Of a stretch of DNA of 64,000 bases, positions 23,537-35,345 are shown piece after piece (the stretch's first letter is position 1; each line of letters begins with the position of its first letter). The position numbers and the translations under genes are program-made. The notes under the pieces were generated by a model that had not been told where the DNA came from, did not search any database, and worked only from the letters and a program-made list of their open reading frames with translations. The stretch is from Erpobdella octoculata (taxonomy: Eukaryota; Annelida; Clitellata; Hirudinida; Erpobdellidae): contig OZ022244.1 of assembly GCA_963978895.1 (NCBI GenBank), positions 28,257,269 to 28,321,268 of the forward strand, in the 5' to 3' direction.

Positions 23537-26497
23537 TGATTGTCGAACTTGACACATCTTCTTCAGCCAACTCTGCATCTATAGACACCTCTTATGAAAC
23601 TCTAGACAACATCTCAAAATTTTTGTCCAACTCTATACTATCACTCCTTCACATTAACTGCCGTAGTTTAAACAACAAAACTTCAGAACTTGACACCCTT
23701 CTTCACTTTTGCTCCCCCGATATTATTGGCATAACTGAAACTTGGCTCAATGATGCTAAAGCAAATTTAGTTATATTCCCTAACTACAACTTTGTTTTCA
23801 AGAACCGTAAGGAAGGAAGAGGTGGAGGTGTTGGTCTTCTTGTCAAATCTCATCTTTCTTACGAAGTTGTTGAAGTAGATTTTTCAGCCCTCTCTTTTGA
23901 GTTCCTGGTAATAAAAGTTACACACCTTCATAAAACCTACACCTATTGTATTATCTACCGCCCGCCAAGCTCTAATATCTCATGTTTTCTAGACGAACTT
24001 CATACTTTACTAAATGATTTTCTTATGTCACACAGGTTTTTGTTTCTACTAGGTGATTTTAATATTGATTTGCTTAAAATTGATGACCCTGGACACATCT
24101 CAAATGATTTTTTCAATCTCTTCTTACCACATACTACCAACAATCACCAAACCAACAAGAATAACTCCCGAATCGAAATCTTTAATAGACAATATTTTTA
24201 CAAATGAGCCACTCTGCAATATTTCTTCATCAATAATCTACTACGACTTATCGGATCACCTTCCCATAATCATAACAATGAAAAGTAAAACAAAAATCTA
24301 TGCCAAAAAATCTATAAACAGAAGAGCTACAAAGCCTGCAAACAAATTACATTTTCTAAATTTGTTGCAAAATACAAACTGGTCCTGTGTATTTCAAGCT
24401 TGCGAAAATGCCGACCCTGAAAAAGCTTACTCAATGTTTATAAACTTATATGATAAGGTTTATAATGAATCTTTCCCTATTTCAAGTTTTCCTTTAGCAA
24501 ATCCAAAATTTAAAAAAGATTGGATGAACCAGGAATTACTTGATAGGTGCAAATTAAAATCTAAACTTTACAAAAATTACATTAAAGAGCCAACCCTTGA
24601 AAATAAAGTCAAATTTGTTCAAAGTAGAAACATATTCAAATCTCTGAAGAAAAAAACTATCAAACAATTTTATGCTGAAAAATTTACTTCTTACAAAAAC
24701 AACATCAAGAAAACTTGGACTTTAATTAACTCACTCATTAACGGAAATCATAAAAATAATAAATTGCATGATAAATTTGTTGTCAACGATTGCTTGACAA
24801 CTAACGAATTAATTATTAGTGATGCGTTTAACAGCTACTTTACTGATATCGGAATTAATTTAGCATCCAAGATTCCTGATTATGGAGATTCTTATAAACA
24901 ATTTTTACCACCTTTAGTTTCAACATTATTTAAATTTTCCTCTTGTACTCACTTAGATATAATTAATATTTCTAAAAAACTTAAAATTTCTCATTCTTCT
25001 GGGGTTGATGATATCGACCCTCACCTTGCTATTCTATCTATTGATCACATAGCAGTGGTACTTTCGTGTATCATTAACTGTTCACTACAAACCGGTATTG
25101 TTCCTTATCAAATAAAATTAGCAAAAGTCATACCGTTATTCAAATCAGGAAAAAAATCATCAACTTCTAACTACCGTCCAATTTCTATTTTACCATTTTT
25201 TTCCAAGTTTTTTGAAAAAGTTGTTCATATACAGCTTTACAATTATTTCAACAAAAATGTATTATTATATGAACATCAGTATGGATTTCGTCCAGGTTTC
25301 TCTACTTATATGGCTGTTAGTAGCTTACAAGATAAAATTCTTTACTCAATCGACCATAGTGAAATACCACTTGCAATTTTCCTTGACTTATCCAAAGCCT
25401 TTGACACTATTGATCACAATATCATTATTGCAAAACTAAAGCACTACGGTATATCTCAGACTGAGCTTAACTGGTTTAGAAATTATTTGTCTGGGAGATC
25501 TCAATGTGTACAATTTAACAATGAATTGTCCAGTTTCAAATCTATTACTTGTGGTGTTCCCCAAGGATCTATACTCGGGCCGCTTCTGTTCATAATCTAC
25601 GTTAATGATCTCTCCAATAGCTCTCTGTTTTTTAAATATTTTCTATTTGCTGATGACACAACTGCTTTCATTTCAGATAAATCTTTACCATATTTGATAC
25701 AAAAAACAAACACTGAACTGAATAAATTATCCTTTTGGTTTAAATGCAATAAATTATCTCTCAATGCTGATAAAACTAACTACATTGTATTTCATAATCC
25801 TCGTAAAAGGTTTTCCCCAGACAACATAGAACTAACAGTTGATGGCTCTAAAATAGATAATGTTTCAGTAACAAAATTTTTAGGAGTCTACGTTGATCAA
25901 CACTTAACATGGGCTCATCATGTAAACTATGTTTTCAAAAAAGTTTCCCTGCATTCAGGTATAATTCATCGTCTTTCGTGGTTTCTTCCTAGCAAGGTTT
26001 TGCTGACACTGTACTTTTCATTAATATATCCTTTCATTAACTATTGTAATTTTATATGGTGTATCAACTACAGAAGTCGAATAACGAAAATAATGATTCT
26101 ACAAAAACGTATTATTAGAGCAATTTTTCACCTGCCCAGGAGTCATTCAACCAAAACCACTCGGATAAACAACCATTTGTTGACAGTTGATCAAGTCTGT
26201 CTATATCAATCAGCAATTCACATGTATAAGTATGCACATGATCTTTCACCCCAATATTCAACGAGTCACCTTTATAAAGCAGAAGAAGTTCACAACCATT
26301 TTGTGCGTTCTAAACACTGTTTCCGTTCAGGATTGATCCGCTCGACACTTGGAATGCACTCGATAAAATTTGTTGGTCCTAAGATCTGGAATTCTCTGCC
26401 GCATGACATCAACAAAAGTTCTCTCAGCTCATTCAAGGCTTCTCTGAAAAACTACCTGCTGCACAAGACTTTGAAAGACTTCATACCAATTCAGTGA
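23536..26497 (+). CDS. LINE ORF2 endonuclease-reverse transcriptase (frameshifted)
   Basis: Endonuclease motifs in the first frame (to about 24140): LLHINCRSLNNK, GITETWLND, IYRPPSS, LLGDFNIDLL. The second frame (from about 24140 to 26497) has the end of the endonuclease (SLIDNIFTN, DLSDHLPIII) and the RT: KSGKKSSTSNYRPIS, FLDLSKAFDTIDHN, TCGVPQGSILGP, FADDTTAF. The frame switch near 24125-24145 indicates a one- or two-base indel, so the copy is probably dead. It ends with the family-typical 'KIWNSLP' region. The start is the ATG of TAATG. Confidence 0.85.
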
Positions 26498-26655
26498 AGA
26501 CATTTGCTCTTTTGTAAATTTTTACTTTTTTACAATTTCATGTACAGGGTTACAGTCTCGCAGGAACATTTGTTCTTTTTCTGTTGCCCCTTATTTGTTT
26601 TTTTTTGTCAAAATTGTGATTTTTTTATAAATAAATTTGTGAAAAAAAAAAAAAA

Positions 26656-26686
26656 ATGTATGTATGTATGTATGTATCTATGTATG

Positions 26687-26717
<31 letters not shown>

Positions 26718-26722
26718 GTATG

Positions 26723-26753
<31 letters not shown>

Positions 26754-26874
26754 CGGAAACTGGAGAGCAAGCGGGAACGGAAACGGGAGAGCAAGCGGGG
26801 AAGGAAACGGGAGCAAGAGAAAAATTATGAAAAAACCTCTGAAAACCCCGATCAACGCCGGGTAACCCCGCTAG
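26656..26874 (+). mobile_element. (ATGT)n and H2 Helitron-like 3' end
   Basis: The (ATGT)n (26656-26752) continues the array interrupted by the LINE. It is followed by the H2 body (gagagcaagcggg) and the H2 end with a diverged hairpin (CCCCGATCAACGCCGGG), TAACCCCG, CTAG at 26871-26874 and T. Confidence 0.65.
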
Positions 26875-26951
26875 TACAGAATAAAGCTTTCCTGAAAGTT
26901 TTAGAGCTCTAGGTGGTTGAAAAGTGGGAAAGAGACCAGGGAACGTGAGAG

Positions 26952-27960
26952 CAAGAACATGTCCTGACTGACTGACTGATAATCAACGCCGAGCTCAAAC
27001 GCCTCGTCCTAGGAACGTGAAATTTGGAACTTATATTACTTTTATTGCGTAAGCATCCACTAAGAAAGGATTTTTTAAAATTTTGCTCCTGAGGGAAAAA
27101 AACTGGAAAACAAACTTTTTTCTAAAACTATGTATGTCTCGAAAACCAAAAACGAGGAAATTTTGAAATTTGGTATATGGATTCTTCTCGAAAAATTAAA
27201 AGATACGTGTTTCACCATTTTTTGAAAATTCGGTTTCCCGGACCTCGAATGTGGGTTGGAAAATTGGGTTATTTGGATTTTAAAGTAGCTGCTACACAAA
27301 TTCTGTGAATGCTACAGGAGTAAAAATTAGCATTTAGTTTCAACTCCAAAAATAAAAAAATACGTGTTTAAGCATTTTTTGAAAATTTGGTTTCCAGGAC
27401 TTCAAATGTGGGGTGGAAAAAAGAGTTATTTGTTTTTTAAAGTAACTGCTACTCAAAAACTGTAAATACCACAGATGTAAAAATTAGTATTTAGTTTCTA
27501 TTCCTAAAATAAAGATATACGTGTTTCACCATTTTTTACAAATGTGGTTTCCAGGACCTTAAATGTGGGTGGACAATAGGATTACATGGTTTTTAAAGTA
27601 GCTGCTACTCAAAAACTGTGAATGCTACAAAAGTAAAAATTGGTATTTAGTTTCTACTCTAAAAATAATAATATAAGTGTTTTACCAATTTTTGAAAATT
27701 TGGTTTCCAGGACTTCAAATGTGGGGTGGAAAATAGGGTTATTTGGTTTTTAAAGTAACTGCTACATAACAACTGTAAATGCTACAAAGGTAAAAATTAG
27801 TATTTAGTTTCTACTCTAAAAATAAGGATATATGTGTTTGACCATTTTTTGAAATTTTGGTTTTCAGGATTTCAAATCTGGGGTGGAAAAAAGGTTTCTT
27901 TGGTTTTTAAAGTAACTAACTGCTACTCAAAAACTGGGAATAATGATATAAGTGTTTCAA
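26952..27960 (+). mobile_element. H1 Helitron-like, plus-oriented, truncated
   Basis: Starts inside the H1 5' region ('aagaacatgtcctgactgac', short CTGA tract) without the TC terminus, and ends in degenerate internal repeats at about 27960 without the CTAG end. It is more diverged than the other copies (for example cctcgtcc for cctcatcc). Confidence 0.65.
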
Positions 27961-28295
27961 CATTTTTTTGCTGACACGGCATATGATGGTTTTGAATCAT
28001 CATCGTTAACCTGTACACCTGGTTCTCTATGCCTAATATCTAACAATAACAACGCTGAAAAAGGACTTTTGTCACACACACACGCATGCACGCACGCACG
28101 CAGGCACGCACACACACACACATACACGTTTGTCACTCGAAATTTGACACTAGCTGTGTCATTGACATAATTCTCTGGCTAATAAAAGTCCGATGTTTAT
28201 CTACATCCGTTGTCTATTTGTGTAGGTATATACGGTTCACGTCGAAATAATGCTTGACAATTCGGTTTCTATTACCATAACATTTTATGTCTCAC
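27961..28295. other. Short intronic/intergenic stretch with (CA)n
   Basis: Contains a CA/ACGC simple repeat at about 28073-28126 and otherwise unremarkable sequence. It lies inside the EF-hand gene's next intron if the exon at 28296-28635 continues, as the donor site suggests. No further exon was recognised here. Confidence 0.4.
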
Positions 28296-31200
28296 TTATT
28301 TATATCGACGGCGTCAATAATGTCCATGACCTCAGCTTCTGTTGGATCGAAGCCGACCATGTGCAAGGCGTTGAAGAGCTTTGGAGCGTCGATGTAACCT
28401 TCATTTTTCGGGTCGATGAGAAGATATATTTCAGTGTATTCTTCTAACAGTTCATCAGAGAGTTCTGGCATTGCGTCCAGTTGGTCGAGAAGTTCTTCCA
28501 AAAGTTCGTCGATATCTTCGTTTTGTTCGATAGAGGCGTTTATCGGGCCGGTGACGAAGCTGATCTTCTCGGCAGTTTTGTCCTTTTTTACACTTCGGAA
28601 GAGCATGTCCTTGGCACTTATGTGCTCTTCGGGGTCTGGTTTACTGTAAGCACTTTTTAAGATAAGATAAGATAAGATAACGTTTATTATAGTGGTTTAG
28701 AAGACTTTACGCCTATAGACAACCACTTCGAATTAAAAATAATAATAAATAGAATAAAATAAAATAAATGATAATAATAGATAAATAAACTAATAAAAAT
28801 AAATAATTGCATAAAAAATCAGTATCCATGCCTGGATAGCGCATCTTTAAAAGATGTGGTAGTCTCAGATGCTACAGTGTCATCGTCCAAGTCATTCCAT
28901 ATGTTTACCACTCTAGAACTAAAAAAAGCCTTTTTTAAAGTCTTTTCTTGTTTTTTAAAAAGCTTGAATCTATGTCCCCTAGTGCTTTGAATCGGTGGTT
29001 GTTCGAAAAACATTGCTGGTGTTAAATCCTCTTTTCCTGTTATTATCTTGTAGGCTTCGATCAAGTCACCCCTACTTCTCCTTTTCTCTAGAGTTGTTAA
29101 GCCGCATTGTTTTAATCTTTCTTCGTAAGGTAACTGGCTTAAATGCTTAATCAGCTTTGTAGCCCTCCTTTGTACCTTCTCCAACACTACGATGTCCTTT
29201 TTTAAAACAGGGCTCCAAGCTTGTACACAATATTCTAAATGTGGTCTTACCAAACATTTGTATAGTCTGATAATTATTTCCTGGTTTCGACTTATTATTG
29301 TTCTCTTGACCAATCCTAATATCTTATTGGCTCGCTTTGCTGCTTCCGCACACTGTCTTGATGGTTTGCCGCTATTGTGTACTACAACTCCCAAATCTCT
29401 TTCTTCTTCAGATGTCTTCAACAATATTCCTCCCATCTCATACTGAAACTCTTGATTTCTCTTACCCATGTGCATCACTGAGCATTTATCTACGTTGAAC
29501 ATCATTTGCCAGTCTAGGGACCATTGGTATATTTTTGCAAGATCTTTCCTTAAAATGTCGGCATCCAGCTCACACTCTACTTTCATGGATAACTTTGTGT
29601 CATCAGCAAATTTCGAGACCTTTGAACAAGTCGCTAAATCAAGGTCGTTAATGAACAGAACAAATAGTAATGGTCCCAAAACGGATCCTTGCGGTACACC
29701 ACTTTTTATGCTTTTCCACTCCGAGTATTTCCCTTTAATTCCCACTTTTTGTCTTCTGTCAGCTAGCCATTCTTTGATCCATCCTCGAATATTACCTCCT
29801 ATTCCAGCCGCTTCTATTTTTCTCATCAACCGTGTATGTGGTACTTTGTCGAAGGCTTTGGCAAAATCCAGATAGACTATGTCTACAGGGGATCCTTTAT
29901 CTAAGTGGGTATAAACATTTTCAAAACAATCTAGCAAATTTGTTAGACATGATCGCCTTTGTACGAATCCATGTTGGCTGTTTATCAAAATGCTGTGGTG
30001 TCTAATGTGATTCATTAATTCGAGCTGAATGATTTTTTCCATGACTTTGCAAATAATACACGTGAGACTTACTGGACGATAGCTACTTGCCTCAGATCTG
30101 CTACCTTTTTTAAAGAGTGGTACAATGATTGCATCTTTCCAATCACGAGGAATTTCTCCAGTTTTCAAGGACCTGTTCATTATTTCTGCTAACACATCGC
30201 TTATTTCGTGTCTTACTTCTCTTAAAAACATGGGATGTAATGCATCGATACCCGGACTTTTATCTGTTTTTAGGTCCTTCAAGTGTTTTTCAACGTTCTC
30301 TTTTGTGATAACCACATCAGTCATTTTCTCGTCTATTTTTCCCTTAAACATGTTCACAGGTTCCGGTATGTTTTCTATGTCTTCTTCAGTAAAAACCGTA
30401 CAAAAATAATTATTTAACATTTCAGCTACCTCTTCATCGTTTTCAACCACTTCGCCTAACTCATTTTTTAACGGCCCCACTAGGTCTTTTCGTTTTTGCT
30501 TACTTCGGACATACGCATAGAAACTTTTGCTGTCATTTTTTATATTATCCGTCAGCTTTTTCTCATAATCAATTATGGCTCTTTTAATGCTTTTTTTTGT
30601 CTCATTTCTTTTCTTGACATATTTGTCGCGCAATTGTTGCAGTATTATTTCTTTGCCTGTCTCATTATTACTTGCAGCTGCAATTTCATTTCCATTTCGA
30701 AGTGTTTGGAACCTTTTCCATGCTTTGATTTTTGCTCTTCTTATTTTTAAGACTTCCTCTGTTATCCATGGCTGTTTCCTGACAAATTTTTTCTTAATGG
30801 GTATGATTTCTTAAATGGCCTCCTCCATGCTCTTTTTGAATAACATCCAGCTGTCATTTAATCCACCGATTCAATTTTTCTCATTATATTCATGTCTCTT
30901 ATTTTGCTTCTTACTTTGTTATAATTTGCTTTAAAAAAATTGTAGCTAATATGAGAATTTATTTTCATGTTACAATCCTGCAGTATTATTTCAAATCTTA
31001 CAATTTGGTGGTCACTAGAATGAAAAGGCTCTCCTACAGAGATGTTTTCTATAATGTTCTCATCAGAAGTTATTACCAAATCTAATATATTTTTGTTTCT
31101 TGTTGGGTTCATGACATGTTGATGTAAAAATTCCCCATTAATACAATCCAAGAATTTATTATCTTGATGTCTTTCTCCTTCCATGTTTATCCAGTTTATA

Positions 31201-32786
31201 TGATAATTGAAATCTCCCATTATCAATACAGATTCCTGGCTAACCCTACCCAATAATTCACACAAACCATTATCCACACTTTCATCTACATTTGGGGGTC
31301 TGTAGCAAACACCTATTAGTAAACTGTTTTTAGCTCCATGCTGTATATCACACCAAAGACTTTCTTTAAACTTATCGCTTGATATATCTGTTCTTTCCAC
31401 TGCCTTTATTTCATTTTTAACATATAAAATTATACCACCTGCACTATGCCCCTTATTATTTTGATTTTGCCTGTCTTTCCTAAACATAGTGTACCCATTA
31501 ATTGCTAGTTCAATATCTAATATATCTTCCTTTGCCCATGATTCTGTTATACCAATGATGTCAGGTTTTTCTAATTCCACATAAACTTCCAATGCACATC
31601 TTTTTTCTTTGCTTACTATACTTCTTACGTTGGCATAGAAACATTTCAATATTGTTCTTTTTAGTTTAGTTACACTATTGAAACTCTGCCTATTTATTGC
31701 TTTTATTATTGCACCTTCTTGAGCTTTACTATTCTCATATTCCCTGGCACACCCTTCACCTTGTATATCCATTCCCCCGACTGATCATTGTTCTGTTTTT
31801 CTTTTGCTTCTATAACAAGTTTCTTGCATTGTTCTCTCTCTATTCTAGTCATATCGTGGGTCACAGAGACCCTTCTAAACTTTTCCTCTGCATTCTTGAG
31901 TTTAAAAAGTGACTCTAATATCAAATTTTTCTTTGTTGCTTCCTTCAGTTCAACAAGTATAGGTCTGTCTTTTTCAGATTCCCTGCCAAGTCTGATCACT
32001 TTTTTTATATCTAAACTTTCACAAGATACTTCAAGTACTTTAAATAGTAACAACACAGATTTTCTATCTTCGGTTCTTTTCTGATCTTCTTTATCTGCAG
32101 CACTCTCTGCCATCCTATGAATTATAATGTTGTTCCTTCTAAGTTCATGCTGGTCTGTATTTTTTATCTTATTTTCCACTTTATTTACTTTTTCTTTTAT
32201 AGCCTTTATTTCTTTTTTGGTCCATTCCTCTTCTTGGATTGAAACGTTAGTTTCCCTGGTCCCATTATTATTGGCTGCTGATGTTTTGGAAACAAGCAAC
32301 TCAGCAAACTTTTCGTCAATCTTTTGATATGCTTTCTTTTCACATACCTCCAGCTGTTTTTCAACGAGTTTTTTCCCTTCCTCTGCCTTTTCTGCAGATG
32401 TCTTTAATAGCAATTTCTCGACCTCTTTCTCCAACTTGTCAATTCTCAAACAATTGTTGCATACGGAATCTATGAAGTTTTCACCGCTTCCATACATACT
32501 ACAGTTAATGCACTTAATCATTTCCTTGCTTTTGAGAACCATATTTGTAAGATAAATGCAAAATAAAACTTCCACTACTCAAAATAAGATAAGAAAAAGT
32601 ATATTGACTTATCTTTCCGAATAGAAAACCTCTGAGTGATTTCATTTTTGATTTGAAAACTGTTGGTTCACTGGTGGTTTCGATGAAAACTTTTTTCTTC
32701 AGCGCCGCTATTTGAGATGGCGATCTGAAGCCGACGTGTGACCGTCTCGACTTCAGTTCGGACACTTCTGAACCGATTTTAGACAT
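28296..32786 (-). CDS. EF-hand protein, exons 1-2 (3' part not found)
   Basis: Exon 1 is 32786-32630 (ATG in 'aataATGtc', 52 codons + 1 base), with donor G|gttttc. Exon 2 is 28635-28296, with acceptor 'taaaccag'|AC and donor AA|gtgaga. Joined in phase 1, they read MKSLR-D-PEEHISAKDMLF. Exon 2 encodes an acidic helix and an EF-hand-like loop DPKNEGYIDAPKL. Its position 12 is L instead of the usual E, so calcium binding by this loop is doubtful. Exon 2 then enters a second loop (DAVDIN) that is cut by the donor. The protein therefore continues in exons not identified. The family (calmodulin/centrin-like) is clear only at the EF-hand level. The intron between the two exons is filled by a LINE. 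The gene start faces the IER-like gene at 33608. Confidence 0.65.
28819..31772 (-). CDS. LINE ORF2 endonuclease-reverse transcriptase (broken)
   Basis: The N-terminal endonuclease is in 31772-30858: GITESWAKED, VCYRPPN, MGDFNYHINW, SSDHQIV. After a stop at 30858 and another at about 30810, the frame is open again from about 30800 through 28819 with the RT: KKGSRSEASSYRPVSL, YLDFAKAFDKVPH, SGVPQGSVLGP, FADDTKL, and the C-terminal YCVQAWSP and NIWNDL. At least two disabling changes lie between endonuclease and RT. Motifs fit the CR1/L2/Rex1 group. Confidence 0.85.
31706..32542 (-). CDS. LINE ORF1 protein (zinc-ribbon, coiled coil)
   Basis: From the ATG at 32542 about 278 codons. A CINC...CNNC pair near the N-terminus is followed by a long lysine/glutamate coiled coil (about residues 25-120). 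A more compact domain then starts at RRNNIIIHRM and ends in basic residues. This resembles ORF1 proteins of CR1/L2-type LINEs, which bind their RNA. ORF1 overlaps the start of ORF2 by about 67 bases in a different frame. Confidence 0.7.
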   Translation of the reverse strand: MVLKSKEMIKCINCSMYGSGENFIDSVCNNCLRIDKLEKEVEKLLLKTSAEKAEEGKKLVEKQLEVCEKKAYQKIDEKFAELLVSKTSAANNNGTRETNVSIQEEEWTKKEIKAIKEKVNKVENKIKNTDQHELRRNNIIIHRMAESAADKEDQKRTEDRKSVLLLFKVLEVSCESLDIKKVIRLGRESEKDRPILVELKEATKKNLILESLFKLKNAEEKFRRVSVTHDMTRIEREQCKKLVIEAKEKQNNDQSGEWIYKVKGVPGNMRIVKLKKVQ

Positions 32787-33607
32787 TATTCGGTTCTTTT
32801 TTATCGTCTACGAAATTTTTTTTTAGGTTACGTTCAAGGACGTACAACTTACGCGCAAGAGCACTTTGAACAGCTCTATAATTTTTAAAGCCTTGAGACG
32901 AGAGAGAAATAAGCTCAAACAGCGCAAGCTAGATTTAGTTTCGAATCGTCTGACTCAGAGAATGTAAACAGCCTACGTCACCAACGGTCTCTGATTGTGA
33001 TTATCGTGCGTCCAGAAAGAAAAAAATACGTGTCATTATCTTTTCAGAATTTTCCAACTTACTTCCCCAGCTAATTTTAGAATCGGAAACTTGATGTTAT
33101 ACGATGTCGCTGAAGGTTTTTACGAAGCTATGAATGGAACGCAGCTTCACGTACGCTTCCTATTAGCTTGCGTCATTCGCATGCATCAGCGAGGGGCCGC
33201 CAGCTGAAATTGTGTTGAATTTATGAAATTATTTTGTTTAGTAAATTTTCAATAAAAGAATGAGTTCGGTTTGATAATAATTTGTTAAAAAAAACTTTAA
33301 TTTTCGTCTCGAACAGTTTAATTAGCATAGATGACGCATTAGTAAATTTGACCTACTTTTTTTTCCGCGTTTCATTGGCTCGTTTGAGTTATTTCTAACC
33401 AATAGGATCTGAGAAAATAAGGTTGAGCTTGCACGATTGGTTGAAAAGATAGCGCGTGCAGCTCATATTGAGGCGTAGGTACACTCATAAATATTCTGCC
33501 TAATAGTTGTTAGTGTGTTCTTTGTTTTCCCGTATTGTTGTTGTTCTTCGGTCGAGATTTTCTATCATTATTTATTTTCATCCATAAGGATTATTACACC
33601 AAACGGG
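32787..33607. promoter_or_regulatory. Bidirectional upstream region, EF-hand / IER-like genes
   Basis: 820 bp between two divergent starts. Toward the IER-like gene: TATA-like CATAAATA at 33486-33493, and CCAAT boxes at 33374-33378 (reverse), 33399-33403 and 33436-33440 (reverse). Further up are an AP-1 consensus TGACTCA at 32951-32957, a TACGTCA half-CRE at 32974-32980, and two copies of TGCGTCAT at 33169-33176 and (reverse) 33331-33338. AP-1/CREB-type sites plus a TATA and CCAAT core suit an inducible immediate-early gene. I found no clear CArG (SRF) box. The function of each site is inferred from consensus only. Confidence 0.6.
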
Positions 33608-34444
33608 ATGGCCTCCGAAGCACAGCATTTAATCAACATCTCGCTCGGTAAAATCGCTACATCTAGAAATCAACGCGGCGGACTTCGCCTACACAAAAGC
33701 CTTATGGTAGCAAATGTGATAGTCCAAGCTAGGACACAGGCCATGATGGAGACTGGCTTCTCACCATCCAGACAGCACTCCCATCGTTCGACAAACACAG
33801 TAACATCCACGTCCAAAACAAGGGCTGAGGAAGACTCACGAGTTCCCAGCGTCGACCTCGACGACACACTACCTGAAGAAGAAGAAGCGGAAAGCGATTC
33901 CGAATCAACTTTTGACTCAGACGAAGAGAGTAGTGTAACAGTCGACTACGAGCTCGAGTTTGGTTCCAAAGCCAATTCTCCACCGTTATCGGTGGCCAAA
34001 AAATGTAGAAAGAGAAAGCGCAACCTAGACGACGATGACGAAGACTTGGAAACGTCACCGAAGCCGGCTAAGAAGTTTGCCACCCCGACGATTGTTCAAA
34101 CGACACACAACACAGGAAACGACTGTACAAACAGCCTTCTCGATTCCCTCCAGATGTGCCACCTCAACCGAGATTTTACCGCTGATTTCACCTCGTCGAA
34201 CCTCTACGAACCTCAAGATTTTACAAAACTGAACGACCGAATGAACGCTTTTGACGAGGACGAATTTCACGTTCAGGGGTTCGATAAGCTGGCCGGAAAC
34301 TCTGAAACGTTCGGAGCGACGCTAGACGACACGGACGTGTCTCTTTTTCAACCTGACAGCCACGGTGAGGTGATCTCCTGTTCGACTCAGATCCGAGAGG
34401 CTTTGGAGACGTTGACCCGGCCAGTGATATCGCTGACCGTCTGA
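33608..34444 (+). CDS. IER2/IER5-family nuclear protein
   Basis: A 278-residue intronless ORF, with the start at ATG 33608 (cgggATGg, good context). The frame is open upstream to 33515, but that part looks like 5' UTR. Residues 4-43 (EAQHLINISLGKIATSRNQR-GGLRLHKSLMVANVIVQAR) match the N-terminal signature of IER2/IER5 proteins, which are growth-factor-inducible transcriptional regulators. This domain is followed by a Ser/Thr-rich stretch, an acidic run (PEEEEAESDSES), a nuclear localisation signal KKCRKRKR at about 131-138, a second acidic run, and a divergent C-terminus ending ALETLTRPVISLTV. Lack of introns and the upstream AP-1/CRE sites agree with an immediate-early gene. IER2 and IER5 are not distinguishable here. 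Confidence 0.85.
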   Translation: MASEAQHLINISLGKIATSRNQRGGLRLHKSLMVANVIVQARTQAMMETGFSPSRQHSHRSTNTVTSTSKTRAEEDSRVPSVDLDDTLPEEEEAESDSESTFDSDEESSVTVDYELEFGSKANSPPLSVAKKCRKRKRNLDDDDEDLETSPKPAKKFATPTIVQTTHNTGNDCTNSLLDSLQMCHLNRDFTADFTSSNLYEPQDFTKLNDRMNAFDEDEFHVQGFDKLAGNSETFGATLDDTDVSLFQPDSHGEVISCSTQIREALETLTRPVISLTV

Positions 34445-35092
34445 ATTGTTTCTTTTCATGATTGCTAACTTTATTGCTGGCATTTAATTTTTTACAGCAT
34501 GAAGAAGATGGATTGTAAAGTTTTCTTGTTGTTGTTGATGTTCTTCTCAGGAAAAGGCCTGTCACTTCTCTCGCAGTGTCTTAGATGTGTCGAGGCACGA
34601 AACGGTGTCGTGACACGTCATCGTAAGGTCAACTGTGGTTTACGTGTTTGCGAGCCAGCTGCTCTTATTCATTTTGTGTTTTATAAAATATTTGTCAATG
34701 GTACAGTAAATTTAGGAAGATTTTTGTTTGATACAGGAATGTTAGTATTTTTGAATCGTCGTTTGATCTGAATAGATATGGATTGTCGCTACCATTAAGT
34801 TACGAGTTGCGTCTACTTAATTTTCTTCTGATGGCAAGTGGAATAATTTCAACTCTTCGTGTATTTTGCTGTTCGTGTATATTCGAATTTTTGACTGGTT
34901 TATTAATATTTGTATATCTGTGATAAACATCGTGCTAAAGTTCCACTGTGCGATTTGCCTAACTGTTGACCGATGTCTTTTGAGGATTCATTTCAATTTT
35001 ATTTATTTTCCGTTATCTAACCCTGGTTTATCTATTATCTGCCATTCGTCTTGTAATGTGCTGTATTTTTAACTGATAATTTTGTGAATAAA
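34445..35092 (+). terminator. 3' UTR of IER-like gene with poly(A) signal
   Basis: AT-rich sequence with TATTT/ATTTAT motifs, ending in AATAAA at 35087-35092. Such AU-rich 3' UTRs are common in short-lived immediate-early mRNAs. Another AATAAA lies at 35270-35275. The short open frames in it (for example 34499-34771) have no recognisable domain. Confidence 0.5.
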
Positions 35093-35345
35093 CATGAAAA
35101 CAATATTTGTGTTTGGACTTAGTGTGGTATCGATAACTTGCGACTAAAATCGAAAATGACGTAGCGTTGCAAGGGTAACGGTTATAGGCCAATATGGGAG
35201 TTCGATATTTGGGGACGCAGCCGATATATGTTATTGTCATTAGTCTCTCGGCGGATCGATTAGCCGCTAAATAAAGCTTTAAAAAAGGCTGGATTTTATA
35301 GGAATGAAATAATTGTTATATTTTAGTTTTAAATTTCCAAAAAAA

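Larger units (their letters stand above)
22310..26655 (+). mobile_element. CR1-like LINE with two ORFs, inserted in (ATGT)n
   Basis: About 4.3 kb, from the first non-repeat base after (ATGT)n (gaagaatatattgtgg) to an A-run at 26642-26655 that is followed directly by tgtatgtatg. It contains ORF1 (22526-23536) and ORF2 (23536-26497), joined by an overlapping TAATG. It ends in poly(A), in contrast to the (AAATT)n tail of the LINE at 2617-6117. Confidence 0.88.
28655..32597 (-). mobile_element. CR1/L2-like LINE in EF-hand gene intron
   Basis: About 3.9 kb, in the same orientation as the host gene. It has ORF1 (32542-31706) and ORF2 (31772-28819). The 3' end carries a (TTATC)n tail (28659-28680 on plus as gataagataa). 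The left host flank at 32583-32610 also contains cttatctt-type sequence, consistent with annealing of the tail to a similar target. The 5' boundary is set only by the change to host intron and is approximate. Confidence 0.8.

Noticed and set aside
34499..34771. 90-codon frame after the IER-like gene
   Set aside because: Lies in the AU-rich 3' UTR before the AATAAA, with no recognisable domain or separate promoter.
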